Source of the DNA: an uncultured Erysipelotrichaceae bacterium
GTDB lineage: Bacteria; Bacillota_I; Bacilli_A; Erysipelotrichales; Erysipelotrichaceae
Direction of reading: 5' to 3'
DNA: 49,333 nucleotides
Assembly: GCA_944327105.1 (NCBI GenBank)
Contig: CALVGN010000007.1
Location: 1 to 49,333, forward strand
Both the position numbers and the translations under genes were made by a program. Below, in pieces: positions 36,765 through 45,788 of this stretch; the first letter of the stretch is position 1, and each line of letters starts with the position of its first letter. A model generated the notes under the pieces. The model ran no database searches. It saw only the letters and a list, made by a program, of their open reading frames with translations, and had not been told where the DNA came from.

Positions 36765-37538
36765 ATGATCAGAGCCATATTTTTTGATGCCGATGGCACA
36801 TTAATCTCACACAAAACCAAATCTGTCCCGCAATCGGCACGAAAGGCAATCGAGGTCCTTCGTGCGAAAGGAATTAAATGTTTTTTATGCACCGGACGTC
36901 ATAAATTGGAATTGGTAGATCTGCCGATTGCGGACATGGAATTTGATGGATACGTGTGTTTGAATGGTCAGATCATATTGGATGGTTCGACCAATTTTAT
37001 CTGTGGAGATCCATTTGACCAACACACGCTTGAATTCATGGTCAACTGTTTTAATAGGAAAAGTTATCCATTGCTGTTTATTGAAAAAGATCGACTCTAT
37101 CTCAACTATGTTGATGAGATGGTTCAAGCCGTTCAACAGCGTATCTCTTCGCCCATACCATCCATTGGTCAATACCACGGGGATCCAGTGTATATGGCAT
37201 GTGCTTATGCGGATCCAATCCAAGCTGAGGCAATCATTAAATCATTACCCAGTACATTAAAGACGACTTATTGGGCCAATGGTGGGATCGATATCATCAA
37301 TAATGATGGTGGTAAAACCAAAGGTATCCAAAAGGTTCAGGAAATCTATGGTTATACCAGGGAAGAAATCATGGCCATTGGTGATGGAGACAATGATATC
37401 GATATGCTTGACTATGCATCCATTTCCATTGCCATGGGCAATGCCTTGGATGCGGTCAAGCAAATCGCAGATTATGTCACCGCTGATATCGATGATGATG
37501 GCATATGGAATGGTTTAAACCATTATCATCTGCTTTAA
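36765..37538 (+). CDS. Cof-type HAD phosphatase
   Basis: The 257-residue protein has motif I IFFDADGTLISHKT, motif II CTGRHK and a C2B cap. The Lys motif is NDGGKTKGIQKV, and motif IV is IMAIGDGDNDIDMLDYASISIAMGNA. It dephosphorylates an unknown small phosphorylated metabolite. AGGAG lies 9 nt before the ATG. A small intergenic region with its own -10 separates it from the DMT transporter gene. Confidence 0.93.
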   Translation: MIRAIFFDADGTLISHKTKSVPQSARKAIEVLRAKGIKCFLCTGRHKLELVDLPIADMEFDGYVCLNGQIILDGSTNFICGDPFDQHTLEFMVNCFNRKSYPLLFIEKDRLYLNYVDEMVQAVQQRISSPIPSIGQYHGDPVYMACAYADPIQAEAIIKSLPSTLKTTYWANGGIDIINNDGGKTKGIQKVQEIYGYTREEIMAIGDGDNDIDMLDYASISIAMGNALDAVKQIADYVTADIDDDGIWNGLNHYHLL

Positions 37539-37541
37539 CAT

Positions 37542-37572
37542 TGGTTCCACCACTACATAAAACTGGTAGAAT
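37542..37572 (+). promoter_or_regulatory. Promoter of the DMT transporter gene
   Basis: TAGAAT at 37567-37572 lies 7 nt before the ATG at 37580; a motif copy (TGGTTCCACCA, 37542-37552) is upstream. No ribosome-binding site fits, so the transcript is probably leaderless. Confidence 0.5.
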
Positions 37573-37579
37573 ATTGACC

Positions 37580-38473
37580 ATGAACAAGGAATCATTTAAG
37601 TATTCACTCATACTTTTACTGGTGGCATTGATCTGGGGCGCCGCCTTCGTTGCCCAATCCATGGGCAACGCAGCCGGCCCCTTGTCATTCAATGCCGCCA
37701 GAAACATATTGGCAGCCATTTCACTATTGCCCATATTGATCCATCATAAAACCCATCCCAAACCTGGTAAAAACCATTGGAACAGATCCATCGTCATTGG
37801 TGGGATCGTATGTGGCGTGGTTTTAGCCATTGCCTCCAATGCGCAGCAATACGGGTTGATGTATGCATCGGCCGGCAAAGCCGGTTTTATCACCGCCATG
37901 TATATCGTCATTGTACCGATCATGGGATTGTTTGTGAAACATAAACCCAATTTGAATATGGTTATATCACTAGTATTGGCCTGTATCGGTTTATATCTTT
38001 TATGTTGGACCAATGATGGCGCTTTTACCATTTATGATGGATTCCTTTTATTCTGTGCCTTCCTGTATGCCATTCACATTTTAGTCATTGCTCATTTTGG
38101 TGTACGCGGGGATGCGGTATTGATGAGCATGATCCAGTTTCTGGTATGTGGCACAGTGACGCTGATCGCCGCCATATTGTTTGAAGATTTTTCGATCACG
38201 AAGTTAAGTGGTTCCATCATCCCTATCCTATATACCGGGATCTTGTCCAGTGGTGTGGGGTATACCCTGCAGATCATCGGTCAACAACATCTGGATGCCA
38301 CATTGAGCAGTCTGATCCTTTCATTGGAAAGTGTCTTTGCCGTGTTAAGCGGATGGGTGCTTTTGGGAGAGGTACTTAGTTTTCGGGAAATCTTTGGATG
38401 TGTGCTGATGTTTGTTGCCATTATCCTAGCTCAATGTCCTCCATTAAAATTGAACAATAAGAGTTTGAGGTGA
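37580..38473 (+). CDS. DMT-superfamily (EamA) transporter
   Basis: From ATG 37580 the product has 297 residues and ten predicted membrane helices in two EamA repeats. LILLLVALIWGAAFVAQSMG opens the first, and YTGILSSGVGYTLQIIGQQHLDATLSSLILSLESVFAVLSGWVLLGEVLSFREIFGCVLMFVAIILAQ is the classic second-repeat signature. Substrate unknown (drugs, amino acids or metabolites in relatives). The frame extends upstream to 37505 but that overlaps the HAD gene and has no ribosome-binding site. The DUF3644 gene follows 6 nt after its stop. Confidence 0.92.
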   Translation: MNKESFKYSLILLLVALIWGAAFVAQSMGNAAGPLSFNAARNILAAISLLPILIHHKTHPKPGKNHWNRSIVIGGIVCGVVLAIASNAQQYGLMYASAGKAGFITAMYIVIVPIMGLFVKHKPNLNMVISLVLACIGLYLLCWTNDGAFTIYDGFLLFCAFLYAIHILVIAHFGVRGDAVLMSMIQFLVCGTVTLIAAILFEDFSITKLSGSIIPILYTGILSSGVGYTLQIIGQQHLDATLSSLILSLESVFAVLSGWVLLGEVLSFREIFGCVLMFVAIILAQCPPLKLNNKSLR

Positions 38474-38479
38474 AGTTCA

Positions 38480-39466
38480 GTGATTGATGAGAATAAGCGG
38501 ATTATCGAAAAACTCCTTGAAAAGTCGAAAGAATGTTTTGTGTTAGCGATAGAAATTTATAATAAGCCGACAATACGTTATCGAGTTGAAGGATTTGCTT
38601 TGTTTATCTGCAATGCTTGGGAATTGATGCTAAAGGCTCACTTGATTCGAAGGGATGGGCTGGGGAGCATATATTTTAAAGATAATCCCACTCGTACGAT
38701 TAGTTTAGAAGGCTGCCTAAGGAAAATTTATACTAATGAGAAAACTCCATTGCGACGGAATTTGGAAAAAATAATTGAGTTGAGAAATACAAGTACACAT
38801 TTCATTACCGAAGAATATGAAATGGTTTATATTCCATTGTTTCAGGCGTGTGTTTTGAATTTTGTGGAAAAAATGAATGAATATCATTCGATTGATATGA
38901 CGGAAATAATACCACAGAATTTTCTAACGCTGGTTGTGAGTATGAAAGCATTGGACGAGGAAACCATTAAGGTAAAATATCCTCAGCAAATAGCGGAACG
39001 AATTATAAACACGAAAAATGAATTGACACCATTGATTCAGGAGAATAATTCGAGGTTTGCAATTAAGGTCGAACATTTCCATTACCTAACGAAAAATAGG
39101 GATGAGGCAACATCATTTGTTAAAATTGATAATAAAGCCGAGACAGGAGTAAAAATAATCAAGCAAATTCAAGATGTAAATGAAACGCACAAATTCACAA
39201 TGAAGATTGCATGTAAGGAAATCAACTCCAGATTATTGAAAGCTGGGTTTCAGCCAATAATGAATAGTTACGTTTTTGGCTTGTTCAACAAAGTATATGG
39301 TCTTAAGGAGAATCCTAAGTTTTGTTATGTTCATCGCCAGTTTTCACAACCACAATATACGTATTCAATACATGCAATTGATCTGATTTTTGAGGAAATC
39401 AAAAAAGATCCAAATAATATAGTGAATAACCTTAAGAATAGTGTAAAAAGACGGCTTAATAAATAA
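38480..39466 (+). CDS. DUF3644 / HEPN-like protein, possible defence factor
   Basis: The 328-residue protein has a GTG start with GAGGTGA 6 nt upstream. It fits DUF3644: VEGFALFICNAWELMLKAHLIRRDG, then RRNLEKIIELRNTSTHFITEEYE. RNTSTH (R102-x4-H107) matches the R-x4-6-H motif of HEPN ribonucleases. Such proteins occur in bacterial defence islands and may cleave RNA during phage infection; activity here is inferred. The gene is AT-rich, uses codons unlike its neighbours and lacks any copy of the dispersed palindrome, which suggests transfer. It sits between housekeeping-like genes and is followed by a structured intergenic region. Confidence 0.78.
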   Translation: MIDENKRIIEKLLEKSKECFVLAIEIYNKPTIRYRVEGFALFICNAWELMLKAHLIRRDGLGSIYFKDNPTRTISLEGCLRKIYTNEKTPLRRNLEKIIELRNTSTHFITEEYEMVYIPLFQACVLNFVEKMNEYHSIDMTEIIPQNFLTLVVSMKALDEETIKVKYPQQIAERIINTKNELTPLIQENNSRFAIKVEHFHYLTKNRDEATSFVKIDNKAETGVKIIKQIQDVNETHKFTMKIACKEINSRLLKAGFQPIMNSYVFGLFNKVYGLKENPKFCYVHRQFSQPQYTYSIHAIDLIFEEIKKDPNNIVNNLKNSVKRRLNK

Positions 39467-39470
39467 AAAA

Positions 39471-39550
39471 ACTAACCCCAGGGGCAAAGGAATTCTTGGT
39501 AAGTACCTACTCTCATTCGAGAACCCAGCCTTATTCCTTCACGAGTTAGT
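39471..39550 (+). ncRNA. Candidate structured RNA downstream of the DUF3644 gene
   Basis: ACTAAC (39471-39476) pairs with GTTAGT (39545-39550) and AAGGAAT (39487-39493) pairs with ATTCCTT (39533-39539). Inside are shorter hairpins such as GGTAAGTACC and TCTC-ATTC-GAGA. No T tract follows the outer stem, so it is not a simple terminator. No known RNA family is recognised. Confidence 0.4.
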
Positions 39551-39599
39551 TCACTTATATTATTGCATATATTTTGAAATTTATCATTAGGAGATCATT

Positions 39600-39965
39600 A
39601 TGAAACATGCATTGTTGATCTGGTACCCACGCTGTTCTACCTGTATCAATGCCAAAAAAGAACTGGAATCACTTGGCATCGAATTAACATTGAGAGATAT
39701 CGTCAATGAAACCCCATCGGTGGATGAATTGACGACATGGTTTCACCACAGCGGAAAACCATTGAAATCTTTTTTCAATACCAGTGGTAACGTGTATAAA
39801 CAACTGGATCTTAAAAACAAACTGACTTCCATGAGTGAAGATGAACAACTGACTTTGTTGGCGTCCAATGGGATGCTGATCAAACGACCGTTATTGATCG
39901 GGGATGATGGGACCATCATCATCGGAAAGAAAAGCAAGGAGTATGCTGAATATGCCAACCAATAA
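39600..39965 (+). CDS. ArsC/Spx-family thioredoxin-fold protein
   Basis: The 121-residue protein has LIWYPRCSTCINAKKELE, the CxxC near the N-terminus, and KRPLLIGDDGTIIIGKKSKEY, the Arg-containing loop of the ArsC family. Sequence and length match the YffB/Spx/ArsC-like group. It could be a glutaredoxin-like arsenate reductase or a redox regulator; the missing RNA-polymerase-contact features make Spx less likely. AGGAG precedes the ATG. Its 3' end overlaps the next HAD gene by 14 nt. Confidence 0.9.
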   Translation: MKHALLIWYPRCSTCINAKKELESLGIELTLRDIVNETPSVDELTTWFHHSGKPLKSFFNTSGNVYKQLDLKNKLTSMSEDEQLTLLASNGMLIKRPLLIGDDGTIIIGKKSKEYAEYANQ

Positions 39966-40782
39966 TGTTTTGGATTTTTCTGATCAGATCAAATTGATCG
40001 TCACGGATGTGGATGGGACATTGGTCGATTCACATCGTGCGATTCCCGATATCAACATTGAAGCATTCCGTAAAGCTCATCAAAAAGGGATCCCGGTCGT
40101 GGTTGCGACCGGAAGACCCTTGGATGGGATATTGCCGGATATTGAAACGTGGGGATTGGATGATGTGATCACGCATGTTGTGGCCAATAATGGAGCAGAT
40201 ATATACAGTTATATCGATGGTTCCACCATGCATCTGCATTTTATTCCTTCGGATAAAGCGATCCAATTATTGGATCGCTATGGAAATTGGGATGTAGCGA
40301 TTTGCCGTTATCTTGGTCAGACGTTACTCACCAATAAAGTGAATGCAGATTATATCCAGCGCAGCAACTATGCCCATCTTGCAATGCAGACGGTGGATAT
40401 GCATGATTATTTGACTGAAGATCAACCAAAGATGCTGATGATCGCACCATCAGCTACATTGGAAGCTATCGTATCCGATTATGCAAACCATGGCATTGAT
40501 CCGATCAAACTGGTCCATTGTGAGCATAATTTGATTGAAGTATTGCATAAGGATTTATCCAAAGTTTCTGGTGTGGATGTCATTGCATCCAATTATGGTA
40601 TCAACCATGATCAAATCTTATCGTTTGGTGATACCACCAATGATCTGGAAATGATATCCACCTACCATGGTGTTGCGGTCGATAATGCCGTGGATACCAT
40701 CAAGCAGGCTGCCCGTTATATCACGTTAAGTAATGATGAAGGTGGTGTGGGTCGATTCATACTGGATCATGTGATCCATTGA
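39952..40782 (+). CDS. Cof-type HAD phosphatase
   Basis: From ATG 39952 the product has 276 residues. Motif I is LIVTDVDGTLVDSHR, motif II is VVATGRPLDG, the cap domain is C2B, and motif IV is ILSFGDTTNDLEMISTYHGVAVDNA. The start is chosen because AAGGAG (39937-39942) is about 9 nt upstream; ATG 39943 is too close. It is translationally coupled to the ArsC-family gene. The substrate is unknown. Confidence 0.92.
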   Translation: MPTNNVLDFSDQIKLIVTDVDGTLVDSHRAIPDINIEAFRKAHQKGIPVVVATGRPLDGILPDIETWGLDDVITHVVANNGADIYSYIDGSTMHLHFIPSDKAIQLLDRYGNWDVAICRYLGQTLLTNKVNADYIQRSNYAHLAMQTVDMHDYLTEDQPKMLMIAPSATLEAIVSDYANHGIDPIKLVHCEHNLIEVLHKDLSKVSGVDVIASNYGINHDQILSFGDTTNDLEMISTYHGVAVDNAVDTIKQAARYITLSNDEGGVGRFILDHVIH

Positions 40783-40792
40783 AAGGAAGGAT

Positions 40793-41179
40793 ATGGCCAT
40801 AGAAAGCAGTATTGTCTTTTTTCCGGTAACAGATATCCAATCCACCCATGATTTTTATGTCAATAAAATCGGATTGAAACTGCATCAGATCCAAAAAAGC
40901 GAAGCGAGTGAGTGCCGTATTTATGACAGTGGTTACGGTTTTATTGGTTTTTGTCAGTATAACGATGGTCGTACCATTTATGGTGGTTTGTGCATATCCT
41001 TTAATTGCCATGATGATAAGGACGTTGATCAACAATTCAACCGGGTGAAAGACCTGGGCGTAGAAGTGGTCCAACCACCTCAACACCATGCATTGTTTCC
41101 GGTATATTCCTGTTTTTTCAAAGATCCGGATAATTACACCGTCGAATTTCAGTATATCCATGAAAATTCACAGCCGTGA
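40793..41179 (+). CDS. VOC-family (glyoxalase-like) protein
   Basis: The 128-residue protein has two beta-alpha-beta-beta-beta repeats: VFFPVTDIQSTHDFYVNKIGLKLHQI begins the first, and SCFFKDPDNYTVEFQYI ends the second with the usual late Glu metal ligand. Relatives include glyoxalases and small-molecule binding or resistance proteins; the function is not determined. AAAGGAAGG precedes the ATG. It is the last gene of the ArsC-HAD-VOC run. A weak terminator (about 41169-41192) follows. Confidence 0.88.
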   Translation: MAIESSIVFFPVTDIQSTHDFYVNKIGLKLHQIQKSEASECRIYDSGYGFIGFCQYNDGRTIYGGLCISFNCHDDKDVDQQFNRVKDLGVEVVQPPQHHALFPVYSCFFKDPDNYTVEFQYIHENSQP

Positions 41180-41192
41180 GGGCTCTGTTTTT
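41169..41192 (+). terminator. Probable terminator after the VOC gene
   Basis: AGCC-GTGA-GGGCT forms a short hairpin with partly matching flanks (ACAG/CTGT) and TTTTT directly after it. Confidence 0.5.
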
Positions 41193-41239
41193 CACGATTC
41201 TTTCATGAAAAGTTGGATAATTGCAAAATTACATTTTTT

Positions 41240-41268
41240 TGAATGGTTTGATCATATTCATTCGTATT
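41240..41268 (+). promoter_or_regulatory. Candidate ECF-sigma promoter of the His/Cys-rich operon
   Basis: TGAATG (41240-41245), 17 nt, CGTATT (41263-41268). This resembles the SigW-class pattern TGAAAC-N16/17-CGTA. It lies ~50 nt before the operon that itself encodes an ECF sigma factor, so autoregulation is likely. Inference from consensus only. Confidence 0.5.
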
Positions 41269-41318
41269 AATGATGAAAGCAGGGTAAATGCTTGGTTGAA
41301 TCATACGGAGGAATGAAT

Positions 41319-41648
41319 ATGAAAAAGAGTATGAAGTTATTTGCTGGATTGGCATTGTGTGCATTGGTCGTATCATCGGTAAATGTGAATGCCGGGTACA
41401 ATGGCAAAGGATGCCGCAATTATTGCGGCAACAGTTGCTTCCATGATGGTTATGCCCATCATTGCAATTATTATGTGGATGAAAACAAAGATGGGATCTG
41501 TGATCATTGCTATCGGATCAATAATGATGTAACCACAGATAATGGGGTTACGACACCGCTGGTCAATACCACGAATAATAATGGTAATACCAATGGATAT
41601 CATGGTCATCACCATGGATATCATCATGGCAATCACCATTGTCATTAA
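41319..41648 (+). CDS. Secreted His/Cys-rich protein, probable metal binder
   Basis: The 109-residue protein has a Sec signal peptide (1-25, cleavage after VNA; LFAGLALCALVVSS core). A Cys/His cluster follows (C32, C36, C40, H42, H47, H48, C49), then YVDENKDGICDHC (C61, C64), like the D-x-D/N-x-D-G calcium-loop repeats of secreted proteins. It ends in a tail dense in His (GYHGHHHGYHHGNHHCH, 93-109). The composition points to binding of Zn, Ni, Cu or a similar ion outside the cell. ATG 41319 follows CGGAGGA by 7 nt. The ECF sigma gene starts 23 nt after its stop, and the anti-sigma protein has a similar His-rich end, which links the three. Confidence 0.85.
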   Translation: MKKSMKLFAGLALCALVVSSVNVNAGYNGKGCRNYCGNSCFHDGYAHHCNYYVDENKDGICDHCYRINNDVTTDNGVTTPLVNTTNNNGNTNGYHGHHHGYHHGNHHCH

Positions 41649-41671
41649 TGGTTGAACCATAAGGGGATAAC

Positions 41672-42163
41672 ATGCGCAGTGAATCGGATGTGGCACGTGT
41701 CATCGACACCTATGCTGATACCATCAAACGGATCTGCATGGTGTACTTGAAAAACACCGCGGAAACGGAAGACATCTTCCAAACGGTGTTTTTCAAGTAC
41801 GCCACATCCACCATAGAATTTGATAATGATGATCATCTGAAAGCATGGCTGATCAAAATCACGGTCAATCAATGCAAGGATACCTTGAAAAGTTTCTTTC
41901 GCAGCAAAAGGATAGATCTGGATGATGGGATCGAACCAGGCAGTGATGATCCACCGGATTATGGATTTTTATATGATGCATTGAAAAAACTGCCATCCAA
42001 TTCCCGGATGGTACTCTACCTTGAATATTATGAAGGATACAATGCCAAAGAAATTGGTTCCATCATGCATAAAAATGTCAATACCATCTACACCTGGATT
42101 AAAAGAGCCAAAGATCAATTGAAAACGATACTGAAGGAGGAAGGTTATGAAGCAAATGTTTGA
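41672..42163 (+). CDS. ECF-type RNA polymerase sigma factor
   Basis: The 163-residue protein has region 2 (about 5-75: ARVIDTYADTIKRICMVYLKNTAETEDIFQTVFFKY ... LKAWLIKITVNQCKDTLKSFF) and region 4 (about 105-160: LKKLPSNSRMVLYLEYYEGYNAKEIGSIMHKNVNTIYTWIKRAKDQLKTIL). No region 3 is present, as in ECF (group IV) sigmas. AAGGGG lies before the ATG. The stop overlaps the anti-sigma gene by 17 nt. It should direct transcription in response to an envelope signal, probably including its own operon. Confidence 0.94.
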   Translation: MRSESDVARVIDTYADTIKRICMVYLKNTAETEDIFQTVFFKYATSTIEFDNDDHLKAWLIKITVNQCKDTLKSFFRSKRIDLDDGIEPGSDDPPDYGFLYDALKKLPSNSRMVLYLEYYEGYNAKEIGSIMHKNVNTIYTWIKRAKDQLKTILKEEGYEANV

Positions 42164-42872
42164 AAATACCTTTTCTTCGATGCATGCATCGTATGATCTG
42201 GTGGCAAAAACCAAGTCCAGTGTGATGCAACGAATGGAAAAACCACAAAGAAAGTCGTTTGGTTTAACCAAATTGATGATGGGTTTGACCATCATGATGG
42301 TATTGATTGGTGGGGGTTATTGGCTTTATTTCATCCCGGTGGTTACCATCTCGGTGGATATCAATCCCTCTATCGAATTATCGATCAACCGATTGGATCG
42401 GGTGATCGATGTCAAAGCTTATAATTCCGATGGTCAAACCATTATTGATACCCTGGATATCCAGTATCAATCGTATCCGGATGCATTGAATACATTGATG
42501 GATGATCCAACCATTGCCTCCTTGTTATCCAATGATGGGATCGCCAATATCACTGTGGTTGGAAATGACAGTGACCATTGTTTGAAAATGGTCGAAACCA
42601 TCAATACCACTGTCCAGTGTGAAGGAAAGATGCAATGTCATCACGAAGATCAACAAGAACTGCAGGGTGCCCATGATTGTGGCATGTCGTATGGCCGCTA
42701 TGCCATGTATCAGTTTTTATTGGAATATTATCCTAATCTGACGATTGAAGAAGTCAATGCCATGAGCATGCGTCAAATCCGGGATATGTTACAAGATGAA
42801 GGTGTGGATATGGATATCAGCGGTTATGGTCATGGTTATAACCATGGTCATCATGGCGATGGTCATGAATAA
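42147..42872 (+). CDS. RsgI-like membrane anti-sigma factor with His-rich extracellular end
   Basis: The 241-residue protein has a short cytosolic N-terminal part (1-41) and one membrane helix (about 42-63: LMMGLTIMMVLIGGGYWLYFI). An extracellular RsgI-like middle domain begins VVTISVDINPSIELSINRLDRVIDVKAYNSDGQTI. Beyond it comes a Cys/His segment (VQCEGKMQCHHEDQQELQGAHDCG) and a terminal GYGHGYNHGHHGDGHE. Usual RsgI sensors carry carbohydrate-binding domains, so a His/Cys-rich end is a different sensor type, probably for metal. GGAGGAAGG precedes the ATG. Coupled to the ECF sigma gene. Confidence 0.88.
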   Translation: MKQMFENTFSSMHASYDLVAKTKSSVMQRMEKPQRKSFGLTKLMMGLTIMMVLIGGGYWLYFIPVVTISVDINPSIELSINRLDRVIDVKAYNSDGQTIIDTLDIQYQSYPDALNTLMDDPTIASLLSNDGIANITVVGNDSDHCLKMVETINTTVQCEGKMQCHHEDQQELQGAHDCGMSYGRYAMYQFLLEYYPNLTIEEVNAMSMRQIRDMLQDEGVDMDISGYGHGYNHGHHGDGHE

Positions 42873-42908
42873 AACACAAGGACCCGTCAATTGACGGGTC
42901 CTTGTGTT
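42873..42908. terminator. Bidirectional terminator, perfect 36-nt palindrome
   Basis: AACACAAGGACCCGTCAA and its exact complement meet without a loop spacer; the hairpin ends the sigma/anti-sigma operon and the convergent minus-strand gene. A motif copy (TGGTTCAACCA, 42910-42920) lies directly beside it. Confidence 0.85.
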
Positions 42909-42929
42909 ATGGTTCAACCATATATTGAT

Positions 42930-43685
42930 TTATTCAGATTCGATGTATTCCACATCATAGCAGGGTGCACTGACCACCTGGATTTCAAAATGATCATACG
43001 GGATAGCATCATAATTCTCATCAAAGGGTGGCATCACCGTATCCGTTTCACTGGCCTTGGCATACAAATCAAAGAAATAAGCTGGCCGTATGCCAACGAT
43101 CGTTTCATTTTCATCATAGAAAATCAAATTGGCATATACACTGGAAGGTTCATAATCACTCGTATTGGTGGCGGTGACCGGAATATCCCCATATTCATCG
43201 ACTTCGTGGGTCTCAAAGGTGATGTATTGGGCCAAGGAGACACTGGTTGCTGCCTCACAATCGAGATACACACTGACTTCATCCGGTGTATAACCTTCCA
43301 GATACGGAAGGACATAGACGGTTTTGTTACTGTCTAATGCATCCAGATAATCATAATCATCATCCGTGACGATCCCGTTTTCATCCACGACTTCGATTTC
43401 GATGGTCACATCCACACTGATACTGTTGTGATTGGTAATGGATACTACCAGATCATGATTCATGGTTTCAAACACATCGTATTCGATGTTGTCCATCAAG
43501 GTTTGTTTGGAATAGGTCGGGGGTTCGCTAATGTAAATCACGCCAGGTTCACGATAGATCGGGGAAGGATAATCCGGATCATTGGAAACAGAAGGATGGC
43601 TAGATATGATCTGCATCGCAAAATGGGCCACTAGGGCAACGATGGCGAACGCAGCGACAACATAATAAGCAATGCGTTTATTCAT
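42930..43685 (-). CDS. Membrane-anchored protein of unknown function
   Basis: The 251-residue protein has one N-terminal hydrophobic segment (about 6-27: AYYVVAAFAIVALVAHFAMQII) without a lipobox. An acidic, beta-rich extracellular part has two similar modules: VFETMNHDLVVSITNHNSISVDVTIEIEVVDENGIV and DIPVTATNTSDYEPSSVYANLIFYDENETIVG. Both look like immunoglobulin-type domains such as those in DUF5067 or FxLYD proteins. AGGAG precedes the ATG. Role unknown. Convergent with the sigma operon and divergent from pyrG. Confidence 0.75.
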   Translation of the reverse strand: MNKRIAYYVVAAFAIVALVAHFAMQIISSHPSVSNDPDYPSPIYREPGVIYISEPPTYSKQTLMDNIEYDVFETMNHDLVVSITNHNSISVDVTIEIEVVDENGIVTDDDYDYLDALDSNKTVYVLPYLEGYTPDEVSVYLDCEAATSVSLAQYITFETHEVDEYGDIPVTATNTSDYEPSSVYANLIFYDENETIVGIRPAYFFDLYAKASETDTVMPPFDENYDAIPYDHFEIQVVSAPCYDVEYIESE

Positions 43686-43799
43686 GCATGACTCCTTTGT
43701 TCATATTTTACTATGGTTTGACCATGGAAACAGAGGGTAATGGTTAAATTCTTGAAAACAATGATCAGACCATACCATTCTATGGTAGACTATCAAGGT

Positions 43800-45478
<1,679 letters not shown>

Positions 45479-45492
45479 ATCACATAATTTCA

Positions 45493-45512
45493 TGGTCAAA
45501 ACCATGTATAAT
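45493..45512 (+). promoter_or_regulatory. Promoter of the guanine-riboswitch transcript
   Basis: TATAAT at 45507-45512 is preceded after 2 nt by a motif variant with a 4-nt centre (TGGTCAAAACCA, 45493-45504). No -35 is evident. Confidence 0.6.
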
Positions 45513-45523
45513 ACTGTGCGTGA

Positions 45524-45590
45524 ACCGTATATTCCATTGAATAGGGCAATGGAGTTTCTACATGATCACCGTAAATGGTCATACTACGAT
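45524..45590 (+). ncRNA. Guanine (purine class) riboswitch aptamer
   Basis: P1 is formed by CGTA (45526-45529) and TACG (45585-45588). P2 is CCATTG/CAATGG with a 7-nt loop. J2/3 is AGTTTCTAC. P3 is ATGATC/GGTCAT with loop ACCGTAAAT, which can kiss the P2 loop. J3/1 has ACTA, whose C (45584) is the guanine-specifying base. Placement before guaA fits repression of GMP synthesis by guanine. Confidence 0.93.
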
Positions 45591-45610
45591 GAAGCAAACA
45601 ATTAGGGGTG

Positions 45611-45677
45611 TTTCCTTCATCAATTACGGTCATGGTCTTACCGGAGTTTTCCGGGAATGATCTGGTTATGAAGGAAA
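45611..45677 (+). other. Three-helix nested structure between riboswitch and terminator
   Basis: TTTCCTTCAT (45611-45620) pairs with ATGAAGGAAA (45668-45677); GGTCAT (45628-45633) with ATGATC (45657-45662); CCGGA (45641-45645) with TCCGG (45650-45654). CTTCATC can alternatively pair with GATGAAG just after P1 (45588-45594), and GGAAAT (45673-45678) with ATTTCC (45691-45696). It may be the expression platform or a second regulatory element. Confidence 0.5.
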
Positions 45678-45697
45678 TGCGTGTCGAATCATTTCCG

Positions 45698-45732
45698 AAT
45701 GTCATCATTGCCTGCAATGATGACATTTTTTT
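45698..45732 (+). terminator. Riboswitch-controlled terminator before guaA
   Basis: Perfect 13-bp stem (AATGTCATCATTG / CAATGATGACATT), CCTG loop, then seven Ts. Confidence 0.92.
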
Positions 45733-45738
45733 AAAGAA

Positions 45739-45770
45739 TGGTTTGACCATTGGATATAATGGTTGTACCA
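45739..45770 (+). promoter_or_regulatory. Second guaA promoter, flanked by two motif copies
   Basis: TATAAT at 45754-45759 lies 4 nt after TGGTTTGACCA (45739-45749) and directly before TGGTTGTACCA (45760-45770). No -35 is evident. It is downstream of the riboswitch terminator, so transcripts from it would escape guanine control. Confidence 0.55.
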
Positions 45771-45788
45771 GTATACAGAGGAGAAATT

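Noticed and set aside
29122-39466. Absence of the palindrome as proof of foreign origin for AbiE, DUF3644 and the lipoprotein genes
   Set aside because: Motif-free gaps of about 3 kb also occur in core genes (4.2-7.3 kb, 11.3-14.1 kb), and AbiEii contains one copy (29252). The test is too weak at this window size.
39471-39550. tRNA, SRP RNA or T-box in the gap after DUF3644
   Set aside because: No cloverleaf, no SRP tetraloop/GGAAGCAGCC-type core and no T-box sequence could be found.
45611-45677. PRPP (ykkC) aptamer in tandem with the guanine riboswitch
   Set aside because: The conserved ykkC sequence blocks I know are not present, so I report only an unclassified structure.
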